Shown here: positions 8,640-16,800 of the stretch, piece after piece
How positions within the stretch are numbered: the stretch's first letter is position 1
Layout of the letters: the number at the start of each line of letters is the position of its first letter
IMG/VR virus record: IMGVR_UViG_3300031857_000844
Coordinates: 1 to 31,972 of that record
DNA: 31,972 nt
Reading direction: 5' to 3' (one strand)
Origin: a virus
Translations under genes and position numbers: made by a program
The notes under the pieces: generated by a model
Databases searched by the model: none
What the model was told of the DNA's origin: nothing
The model's input: the letters and a program-made list of their open reading frames with translations, nothing else

Positions 8640-9791
8640 ATGGCTCAGCAAATTAGAAAAAAGTTTATAGGCAATGATCAGGTTGGTGAAAACCAGCTCC
8701 TGATTGAATCAGGCGGAGCGGTTCGTGCGATGGACGGAGCTACTGAAGTAGATCTCGTCAGTATTTCGTCAAACGAAGTGTTCTTAAAAGGTATTAAGGT
8801 TTTAGATTCGTCTAACTTAATTCCTTCAGCAATCTTACCAAGTTACGTTGATGATGTTCTTGAGTTCGCAGACTTAGCATCATTTCCTGCAACTGGTGAG
8901 TCTGGAAAAATTTACGTCGCTATTGACACAAACAAACAGTACAGATGGTCTGGATCAGCTTATATCCAAATCACTTCTGGTGCAGTTGATTCTGTTAATG
9001 GTGAAACCGGCATTGTAGTTCTTACTGCTGGCGACATCCAAATGGACTCAGAAGCAACTTCGGTTGAGTCTAAGTTAATTTCATTACAAGGTGAAGTGGA
9101 TGCGGTAGAAGGGGATGTTGCGAATCTTGTAACGCTTAGCGGTGTTGCTGTTGATTCTACTGAATTAGGATCATTTACTGGTTCTACTATTCCAGATTCT
9201 CAAACAATCAAGCAAGCTCTACAAGCTCTTGAAACTGCTCACGAAGAAGTTGATCAGAATGCTAATGATTTAATATCTCTTTCTGGTGTTGCTGAAAACT
9301 CTGCGAATCTTGGTTCTTTCACAGGTTCTACAATTGCAGATAACCAAACTATCAAGTCTGCTCTACAAGACCTTGAAACAGCTCACGAGAATCACTTAAA
9401 TGATTCTACTGATGCTCACGACGCTTCTGCTATCTCTTTCAGCAATGGTGCTTCTGGACTTGCTGCTATTGATGTTCAAGCTGCTATCGACGAAGTTGAA
9501 GGAAGAGTTGATGCACTCGAAACTGCTCTTACTCCAACTTGGGGCAGAGAGAAGTTTGACTTAACAGCTACTAATATCTCTAACGGATACATTGATTTAG
9601 CTGAAGAAGTTATTGCCGAGTCTATTCACGCTTTCGTTGACAGACTTGCAATTCACCAAGCTGAAGACTTTACTGTTTCAGTAGTTGGCGGTGTTACTCG
9701 TATTACGTTTGCAGGTGATCTTGTTTCTCCGGGGCAGTCACAACTTGACGCATCGGACAACATTTACATTCGTTACCAGTATCTTGCTTAA
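8640..9791 (+). CDS. Tail fibre protein with tandem repeats, probably abundant
   Basis: 383 residues, ATG at 8640 behind GGGAGGGG, the strongest ribosome-binding site in the plus-strand part. Layout: basic N-terminus MAQQIRKKFIG (about 1-60, attachment); YVDDVLEFADLASFPATG with IYVAIDTNKQYRWSG (about 69-105), the module shared with the fibre at 4340; two repeats of about 45 residues each (LVTLSGVAVDSTELGSF... and LISLSGVAENSANLGSF..., with GSTIxDxQTIKxALQxLETAH); the linker DAHDASAISFSNGASGLAAI; a short helix EVEGRVDALE; and a beta tip (about 300-383). The helical repeats suggest a trimeric coiled-coil shaft. The gene ends 8 bases before a strong intrinsic terminator. Adsorption role inferred. 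Confidence 0.82.
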   Translation: MAQQIRKKFIGNDQVGENQLLIESGGAVRAMDGATEVDLVSISSNEVFLKGIKVLDSSNLIPSAILPSYVDDVLEFADLASFPATGESGKIYVAIDTNKQYRWSGSAYIQITSGAVDSVNGETGIVVLTAGDIQMDSEATSVESKLISLQGEVDAVEGDVANLVTLSGVAVDSTELGSFTGSTIPDSQTIKQALQALETAHEEVDQNANDLISLSGVAENSANLGSFTGSTIADNQTIKSALQDLETAHENHLNDSTDAHDASAISFSNGASGLAAIDVQAAIDEVEGRVDALETALTPTWGREKFDLTATNISNGYIDLAEEVIAESIHAFVDRLAIHQAEDFTVSVVGGVTRITFAGDLVSPGQSQLDASDNIYIRYQYLA

Positions 9792-9798
9792 TTTAATG

Positions 9799-9823
9799 GG
9801 GGAGGGAAACCTCCCCTCTTTTT
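9799..9823 (+). terminator. Strong intrinsic terminator
   Basis: A perfect 7-bp GC-rich stem GGGGAGG / CCTCCCC closed by a GAAA tetraloop (9806-9809), extendable by a G-U pair, followed by TCTTTTT. It begins 8 bases after the fibre stop codon and sits 9 bases before the next start. It ends the unit that begins at the promoter at 7222. Because genes 9832-12,196 have no promoter motif of their own, they probably rely on read-through. Confidence 0.88.
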
Positions 9824-9831
9824 GAGGTTAC

Positions 9832-11097
9832 ATGCCTATAGATATTAAAGCTAAGTTCATTGATGGGGAAATGGCTACTGACGCTGAACTTGCTGCAGTA
9901 GAGTCTAATCTTCAAGGTCAAATAACTACTTTAAACAACAACTCCCCGTTTCCGAATATGATATTCGTAAACGCAAAGTCAGACTTTCCAACGGCAGTTT
10001 CTGGGGTAATAACTCTTGCTGCTAACGTAACTTACTTCATAACCACAACTGTTGACTTAACTGGAGACAGGATTGTAGGTTCTCAAAATACGACGCTTAT
10101 TGGCGGTTCTTCTGAGAACTGCTTTTTGATATCCACAGGACTTAGTTCAAGTACCGCACTAATTTCTTCCAACTGGTCACTTCCAATGAGAAGCTTGTCC
10201 ATTACTCATGGAACGGCAATAAACTTAGACGCTACAGGAAACGCTAACCAAGCAATTGACTGGTTTGGTGTAAATTTTACAAACTGCGCTACCGTCGGTT
10301 TAGTTAAGTCTTACACTAATTTTATCATGACAGACTGCGCACTTCTCAGCTCAGCTAATATGAGCTTTGACGGTACAATGGGAACTGTGGGGTTTGACCA
10401 ATGTTTGTTTAGTGGAATAGCCGGACAGACTATTTTAAACTTTCCATCTACTTTAACCATTACAAGAAGAATAAGAGTTATCTATTCATCTTTTATTGCC
10501 TTTGGCGGAGCCACAGCTATTAACGTAGACGTTAACGCCATTATCCCAGTAGAGTCGTATATCCTCATTACGGTGAATTTTAGTGGAGGAGCTACTTATG
10601 TAGCTGGTGTCCAACACGACGATAATAAATCATTATTTCAAAATTGTAAAGGTATTTCAAACACTGCCGAAGTTGGGCAGATGTATTTCATTAACAATGC
10701 AACGCAAAATGCAATTGCAACACAGGCTGTTTTTGAAAAAATTGAAGGCACTACAACAGCCAGTGCTCAGAACGAAAAGTTTTCTCATACAAATAATCGA
10801 TTGACTTATACAGGCGGAATTACCAGAGAGTTTGTGATTACGGCTTCTTGTTCAGCTCAGGCAGTGCAAACAAACGCCACAACAATAACTGTTCGTATTG
10901 CTAAGAATGGTGTAACTATTGCTGAGTCTGAGTCTCAAGCAACAACTTCAGCAACAGGAAGAAATGAAAACTTCTACTGTCAAGCATTAGTTGAACTTGC
11001 TCAAAACGATTTTATTGAGCTTTTTATTGCGAATCAAACAAATGCCAACTCATTGCTAGTAACAGAGTTAAACGTATTAACTAGGTCGGCAGAATAA
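9832..11097 (+). CDS. Tail spike-like protein with predicted beta-helix
   Basis: 421 residues; ATG at 9832 with GAGG 5 bases ahead, in the tail of the terminator. N-terminus MPIDIKAKFIDGEMATDAEL then a short helix to LNNNSPFPN. Residues about 45-310 show short hydrophobic turns with many Asn, Ser, Thr and Gly (VSGVITLAANVTYFITT, GDRIVGSQNTTLIGGSS, WFGVNFTNCATVGLV, DCALLSSANMSF, FDQCLFSGIAGQTIL), the look of a right-handed parallel beta-helix as in phage spikes. The last 105 residues (LTYTGGITREFVITASCSAQ to LNVLTRSAE) are a C1q-like beta sandwich. No pectinase or sialidase motif is evident, so it may only bind, or may be an enzyme I cannot recognise. The next gene overlaps its stop (ATGA). 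Confidence 0.72.
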   Translation: MPIDIKAKFIDGEMATDAELAAVESNLQGQITTLNNNSPFPNMIFVNAKSDFPTAVSGVITLAANVTYFITTTVDLTGDRIVGSQNTTLIGGSSENCFLISTGLSSSTALISSNWSLPMRSLSITHGTAINLDATGNANQAIDWFGVNFTNCATVGLVKSYTNFIMTDCALLSSANMSFDGTMGTVGFDQCLFSGIAGQTILNFPSTLTITRRIRVIYSSFIAFGGATAINVDVNAIIPVESYILITVNFSGGATYVAGVQHDDNKSLFQNCKGISNTAEVGQMYFINNATQNAIATQAVFEKIEGTTTASAQNEKFSHTNNRLTYTGGITREFVITASCSAQAVQTNATTITVRIAKNGVTIAESESQATTSATGRNENFYCQALVELAQNDFIELFIANQTNANSLLVTELNVLTRSAE

Positions 11098-12080
11098 TGA
11101 AAAAAGTTAATGTTTATGTAAACAGCGTAGTAAGATGGGCGGCGTATAAAAAAGACGACGAGTATCAAGCATGGATTGACTACGCAGTTGCTAATAATCT
11201 TTGGGGTCAACCCGGATCTTACACCGTAGAAGTAGTAGATGCTACAGCAGAGCTTGAACAAAAAAGACAACAAGCAGAAGGCACAAAGAAGCTGGATTTT
11301 GATAATCATGCAAATAGTGTAGCAAATCCTCATAGTGTAACTAAAGCTCAAGTTGGGCTTGGTAATGTGGATGATGTTTCTGCTGCAAGCTTAAGAGATC
11401 GCTCCACTCACACAGGAACTCAATTATCCAGCACTATCTCTGATTTTAATGAAGCAGCGCAAGATGCTGTGGGAAATGCTTTATTAGATAGCTCGGACAT
11501 TGATTTTCAGTATCCAGATGTTAACAATCAAATAACGGCTGCCTTAACTACTACTGGAGTTACTCCCGGCACATACACTCAAGTAACTGTAGATAATAAA
11601 GGAAGAATTACTGCTGGAAGTAATATTGGATCTATTGTTAGGTATAAATACTGCACACTTACCTCAAATGCAAATTCTACCGTTAATTATGCGAGTGTCG
11701 CAGATCTAATAACAGATTCTCTACCAGTTGGTTTATATAGGTTTTCATTCTTTGGAAGAATGCAGTCTGGAGCAACTCAAACCGGGGTTGGTATTAGGGT
11801 GTCAAACGTAAGTGCTACAGTAACTACTTGCGCTGCTAAATGGTACATAGACCAAGGGGCAAATGGTACGGCTCAAGCTTTTCAATACAATCAATCTGCG
11901 GCCAACACTAACGTTACAAGTGCTTCGGTTGCCACAGCTAACGCTGCTTTTAACGTTGTCGGCGATGGTGTTTTTAATGTAACCACAGCTGGAACAGTTG
12001 CTATTCAAATAAGATCAGAAACAAATGGAACTGCTGCAACAATACTCACAGACTCTGTTTTTATTATGGAGTTATTATGA
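11097..12080 (+). CDS. Tail fibre with chaperone-like N-terminal domain
   Basis: 327 residues, ATG overlapping the previous TAA (TAATGA). Residues 1-60 (MKKVNVYVNSVVRWAAYKKD, then W-x-x-Y-A-x-x-N-N-L-W-G, then PGSYTVEVVDATAEL) resemble the N-terminal part of the assembly protein at 2814 (PGSYEVEVLDISAEL). This is followed by the standard fibre module NPHSVTKAQVGLGNVDDVSA (about 77-97), a shaft region, PGTYTQVTVDNKGRITAG (about 156-173, a fibre motif), and a 145-residue beta tip (LTSNANSTVNYASVADL to SVFIMELL). It therefore seems to combine a chaperone-related domain with a fibre in one chain. Adsorption is the likely role; the N-domain may be an attachment or folding domain. Confidence 0.75.
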   Translation: MKKVNVYVNSVVRWAAYKKDDEYQAWIDYAVANNLWGQPGSYTVEVVDATAELEQKRQQAEGTKKLDFDNHANSVANPHSVTKAQVGLGNVDDVSAASLRDRSTHTGTQLSSTISDFNEAAQDAVGNALLDSSDIDFQYPDVNNQITAALTTTGVTPGTYTQVTVDNKGRITAGSNIGSIVRYKYCTLTSNANSTVNYASVADLITDSLPVGLYRFSFFGRMQSGATQTGVGIRVSNVSATVTTCAAKWYIDQGANGTAQAFQYNQSAANTNVTSASVATANAAFNVVGDGVFNVTTAGTVAIQIRSETNGTAATILTDSVFIMELL

Positions 12081-12196
12081 TAATTAATGGAATTCAGGTT
12101 GAGTCAGAACAGCAATTAGAAGAACTTATGGTGGATATGGATGAAGAATCTAAAATAGGTTTACGAGCTTTATACCAAGAAGAACAGAACAAATAA
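12077..12196 (+). CDS. Small acidic protein, 39 residues
   Basis: Reads MIINGIQVESEQQLEELMVD then MDEESKIGLRALYQEEQNK. The ATG overlaps the previous TGA (ATGA) and GGAG lies 5 bases upstream, within the end of the fibre gene. The overlap, the ribosome-binding site and the compact ending 4 bases before the promoter core at 12,201 all support a real gene. A short beta start (IINGIQV) is followed by an acidic amphipathic helix. Similar small proteins starting MIING-I-x-V often follow fibre genes in phages, in my recollection, with no known function. Confidence 0.62.
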   Translation: MIINGIQVESEQQLEELMVDMDEESKIGLRALYQEEQNK

Positions 12197-12200
12197 GGAA

Positions 12201-12211
12201 CACCCTTATAT
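12201..12211 (+). promoter_or_regulatory. Putative phage late promoter, copy 2
   Basis: CACCCTTATAT, identical to copies at 7222 and 18,984, 4 bases after the small gene's stop and 26 bases before the ATG at 12,238. The upstream bases AAGGAA recall the AA/GG-rich upstream part of T7-like phage promoters. This is expected to drive the adaptor and nozzle genes. Confidence 0.65.
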
Positions 12212-12237
12212 TACGTAGCAAGAAGGAGCTATAGATT

Positions 12238-12621
12238 ATGAAAAAGAAAACACAAGCCAGAGCCGCAATGCTGGACGAATTGAAGAAAGAAATGTCAAAC
12301 GACTCCTACTCTCCAATGAAAGAGATGATGGGAAAGAAAGGACTAAAGAAAGTGTCTGTTATGTCAGACTCTCCAGAAGGTCTTCAAAAAGGTCTTTCTA
12401 TGGCTGAAAAGTTAATGAAGCTTAAGAAAGAGCAGAATGGCGAATCAGAAATGGAAGATGAGTCTTCTTGTAAAATGTGCAAAGGCAAGGGTTGTCCTGC
12501 TTGCGAATCAGAAGAATCAGAGTCTCCTGAAATGTCTGCTATGGACGAAATTTCTGAAATGTCTGATGAAGAAAAAATGGCAATGTTTGAATTGCTAAAA
12601 AAAGAACTAGGCAAAGCCTAA
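12238..12621 (+). CDS. Met-rich acidic protein with CxxCxGxGCxxC zinc-type motif
   Basis: 127 residues, first gene after promoter copy 2, with AAGGAG 9 bases before the ATG. It has 16 Met, many Glu/Ser/Lys and four Cys at residues 78, 81, 86 and 89 in CKMCKGKGCPAC. The motif CxxCxGxG is the zinc-binding unit of DnaJ-type zinc fingers; here one such unit runs straight into a second CxxC pair, enough for one metal site. The rest is predicted helical and charged (MLDELKKEM, GLSMAEKLMKLKKE, EEKMAMFELLKKELGK). It sits immediately before the head-tail adaptor. It might be a scaffold- or chaperone-like helper of connector assembly, but that is inference; I do not recognise the family. Confidence 0.72.
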   Translation: MKKKTQARAAMLDELKKEMSNDSYSPMKEMMGKKGLKKVSVMSDSPEGLQKGLSMAEKLMKLKKEQNGESEMEDESSCKMCKGKGCPACESEESESPEMSAMDEISEMSDEEKMAMFELLKKELGKA

Positions 12622-12632
12622 AAGGCTAGGAA

Positions 12633-13832
12633 ATGTCAAGCATTTTAAAAACAGGCGATTTGATACGCAGTATTAAACGCCGTGCGTTCATACCTAATTC
12701 TCAAGAAACCTTCACTGACGAAGATTTACTCAGAATGGCTACTGAAGAAGTCAACATTGGATTAGTAACACTTATCCAAAGAATGCACGAAGAACACCTC
12801 ATTTATTACGTGGATATCCCTTTAGAAGAAGATGTAAAGAGATATGCGATTCCTTCAAGAGCGCACGGGAATAAATTAAGAGATGTGGCTCTAGTGGATG
12901 AGAATGGTAATATTTTTGAAATGCACCGCTACTCCTTGTCGGAAGTATCAGACTTTACTAACACAACCACGTACATAAATAACCGTGGGTTTTACTTAGA
13001 AAATAATGATATTGTTCTTTCTAATTTCGACGTGAACTACGGAAACAGTCTCAGAGTCTACTTCTACATGCGTCCCAACTATTTAGTTGTCGAGTCTAAA
13101 GGTGCGACTGTAAATTCTGTAACGTTAACATCTGAAGTTGACCAAATCAATCCCAAGTCAGGCTCTATAACGTCCATAACCTCTGGGACACCGACAATCG
13201 TTGGAAGCTCCAGTCACGGACTCCAGAATGGTCAGCTAATTCAAATAACTGGCTCTAACACAACTCCTTCCATAGATGGTTTCCATGAAGTTACTTATGT
13301 GGATGCAAATACTTTTAGTATTCAATTTACTACTACTGTTATCGGATCTCCAACAGCAAATTTCGACACAGCCTTAAAAGTCAAAAAACTCAAGCTTTCC
13401 GCAATTCCTACGGCATTTGTGCAGAACAATTTATTCGACTTTGTTCAAAACACTTCTCCAAATAAAATAATTCACTACGATGCCAGATTCAATATTATAA
13501 ACCAAGTCACTAAAGACATAAGCTTTGTTGCTTCCGACATACCAAACGTAATTGCAGGAAACTACATTACCATAATGGAAGAGTCTATAGTTCCGAATAT
13601 ACCGACAGAGCTTCATCCCATACTCGCTCAAAGAGTGGCTGTTTCTTGCTTAGAAGCCATGGGAGATGAAAATAACAAGCAATCGGCTGAAAGAAAGCTT
13701 GCTAAAATGGAGCAAGACGCTGGAACATTTCTGGACAACAGAGTGGAAGGCGCAACACAAAAAATTAAATCAAGACACTCTCCTCTTGTTAACACACTTA
13801 ACACTTTAGGAAGACGTAATAGAAGGTGGTAA
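12633..13832 (+). CDS. Head-tail adaptor (tail tube A-like) protein
   Basis: 399 residues, ATG at 12,633 with CTAGGA just upstream. The N-terminus (GDLIRSIKRRAFIPNSQETF then TDEDLLRMATEEVNIGLV) and the following YYVDIPLEEDVKRYAIPSRA-x-GNKLRDVALVDENG are characteristic of podoviral head-tail adaptor proteins that sit below the portal. Residues about 176-238 hold an inserted beta module with S-S-H-G-L-x-N-G-Q-x-I-x-I-x-G-S-N and V-D-A-N-T-F-S-I, related to modules in the next protein. The helical C-terminus (TELHPILAQRVAVSCLEAMG, then KLAKMEQDAG and a basic end GRRNRRW) fits a ring-forming adaptor. Located directly ahead of the nozzle gene, as in other podoviruses. Adaptor role is well supported by order and sequence style. 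Confidence 0.78.
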   Translation: MSSILKTGDLIRSIKRRAFIPNSQETFTDEDLLRMATEEVNIGLVTLIQRMHEEHLIYYVDIPLEEDVKRYAIPSRAHGNKLRDVALVDENGNIFEMHRYSLSEVSDFTNTTTYINNRGFYLENNDIVLSNFDVNYGNSLRVYFYMRPNYLVVESKGATVNSVTLTSEVDQINPKSGSITSITSGTPTIVGSSSHGLQNGQLIQITGSNTTPSIDGFHEVTYVDANTFSIQFTTTVIGSPTANFDTALKVKKLKLSAIPTAFVQNNLFDFVQNTSPNKIIHYDARFNIINQVTKDISFVASDIPNVIAGNYITIMEESIVPNIPTELHPILAQRVAVSCLEAMGDENNKQSAERKLAKMEQDAGTFLDNRVEGATQKIKSRHSPLVNTLNTLGRRNRRW

Positions 13833-13835
13833 TCT

Positions 13836-16800
13836 GTGGCTGTATTAACTATTAACCGTGGGTTAGTGACTTCGCCAAATGAATTAGCAAAACCGGATGG
13901 TGCAGCTGATGTTTTGGATAACTGCGTCATAGACTTTGACAATATTGTTCAGAGTCGCAGAGGGTTTGCAGAGTTTGGAGTTAAGACCGACGACGACTCA
14001 ACTATAAAACAACTCATGACCTACAAAGGTCGAATACTAAGACACTTTAGTAATAAGTTAAGCTTTGACTCCAATGGGAATGGATCTTTCTTAAATTTTT
14101 CAGGCGCATATTCTGAGCTTGTTCAAATGCTTAGAATTAAGTATTTCGAGCTTAACTCAAATCTGTACTTCACCACAAGCGAAGGGATAAAAAAAATTTC
14201 TGCCAAATCGGCGAATGACTTTACAACTAATGCAGGATTCATAACTAATGCTGGGGCTGTAAAAGCTTTAGGATTGGAAGGTGTAATTATTCCCTCCGCT
14301 TCTGGTTTCTTACCCGCTCAATCAAAAGTTGGGTACAAAATTCTATGGGCAAAAAAAGATGCCAATGGAAACATTATTCGTGGAGTTCCAAGTTCTAGGT
14401 ACGTACTCACCAATACTTCAAAAGATATAAGTTCTGGAGAGGAGTTCACCATAACAGTGACTTCTGCTGGTGCTGGAATTCATAACACATTTGACTCTAC
14501 AACGGCTGTCGCAGCCACAGTAATCACAATTACCAACCACGGATTTACTGCTGGAACTAAGGTTAGATTTTATGGAACCATAGCTCCAGAGTTAAACAAA
14601 AATACAGACTACTACATAGTCAACGTAACAACCCCTAACGTGTTTGGAGTATCTCTCACGTCGGGAGGTGCAGCAATATCATTAACGGATATAGCTGGAA
14701 CTGCTTACGTTTATAGCGGTATTAATAACAGTCATTATTTTACTTTTGACACACCGTCTAACAAATTCGCTTGTTGGTTTAACATCTCTGGAACTGACGT
14801 TGCTCCAACTGCAACAGCTCTCGTAGGGAGAGATCTGAGAGAAGTAGAGATATTCAAAGTAGCCAATAAGACCGACATTAACTACATGGCAAAAATTGCC
14901 GAGACGATATCTTTGATTTCAGACGTTAAAGTAGTTTCCACATCCACTGAAGTCACTGTAACAAACATTGACGGAGGAAACGTAACAGACGCTTCCAAGG
15001 GTAACATTCTTGTAACCCCTCCAACTGCTGAGTTAATACAAATATCCAAAGTTTTTGACGGACAAACAGCCACTGGAATTCCTGCAAACACTTCTATCAC
15101 GTTTATTGTACCAACAGAAATCATAACAAACAACGATAGAGACTATTTCTACGAGATATACAGAACAGCAACTATAACAGTAGCTACGGGCTTGACGCTT
15201 AACGATATAGATCCCGGGGAAGAATTCCAGAAGGTAGCCGAGTCTCCCGTTGTAGAAAACTCATCTCCAATTCCTTCAAGCATAACATTTGAAGACATAG
15301 TTCCAGAAGCCTTCAGAGAGGGCGGGTTATTTTTATACACCAACCCAGTAACTGGAGAAGGTGCTTTGTATTCAAACGAACAGCCTCCAATAGCGCACGA
15401 CGTTGCGGTGTTTAAAAACTCTGCGTTCTACGCTAATACAAAAGAAAAGCACAGAATTCAGTTCAACATATTGTCGGTAAGTCAATTTACTTCTGGAGTG
15501 TCTAAGTTTTATATTACTAACTCCCAGACTGTCAGATCTTACACTTTTGTTGGAAGAAATGAAATAGTTGATTTCACCGCTAAGAAACAAGCTGAAACTA
15601 CAGGCGGATCTTATTTTGATGTTATGTCAGCTCAGGATAAAGTTAAATACCGTGTCTGGTTCGACAAAGGAACCATAGACCTAAGCTTTACTGAAGCGGC
15701 TGTAAACGCTGGAACTGATCAAATCACTATAACAGATCACGGACTAAATACTGACGACGAGATCACTATCTCTGGAGCAAGTTTACCCGCTGGATTGACA
15801 GCTGGAACTTACTACGTAATTCGAGTAAGCGATAACATATTTCAATTAAAAACAACCATAGGCGGCTCTGTATTTGACCTGTCGGCAGCGGCAGGAACGG
15901 CTAACTTAATTCACACTTCTGAAGCTCCAACTAACGATTCCTCAATTCTTCTCAGAGTTGCTCTGGAAGGGTATGACAATACAGTACAAGGATCTGTTGA
16001 CGCTTTTATTGGGGCATTCTTTGATGTTCCAGATTTTGAAGCCACAGACTTAGGATCTGGTGTAATACGTATTACCTATCAAGACAACGGCGATGCTAGT
16101 CCGGCAGTTCAATCCTCTCCAGCTTCTGGATGGATTACTCCAACTGTTTTTCAGCAAGGTCTTGGAGAGAATGCTGCGGCTAACGAAGTTCTTCTTTCAG
16201 GACTTGCTTCTCAAAGTTTGTCTGTTGAAGACACTGCAAGATCGCTGGAAAGAGTTATAAACAAAGACTCCTTGTCTCCAGTTAATGCATTTTACTTGTC
16301 TGGTCCATCTGACCTTCCGGGAATCATTCTCTTGGAAGCAAAGTCTCTTGTGGACGATCCAATATTTCTTGCATTTGGACACTCAACAACAACGCCTGTG
16401 TTTGAACCTTCTCTTCCTGTTGTGAGAACAGTTACAAACGTAACAACTCCAAATAGCATAACAACTTTAACAAACCACGAGTTCAGTGCTGGTCAAAGCA
16501 TTTACGCTTACATAAAGCCAGCGGCTATAGCTCCTATATTAGCTGGAAGAAAAACTGTAAACACAGCACCAACTCCAACCTCATTCACTGTAACAGGTTT
16601 TTCAACCTTAGTAAACTACTCCTCGTTTGATCAGGCTATTGTTTTTTCAGCCGATGTAGTTTCTGATAATTCTACAAATCCAAACAGAGTGTATTTCTCT
16701 AAGATTAACCAACCAGAGGCTGTTCCTTTTGTTAACTATATAGACATTGGCCCGAAGGATAAACCTATCCAGAGGGTTATGGCTTTAAGAGATAGTTTAG

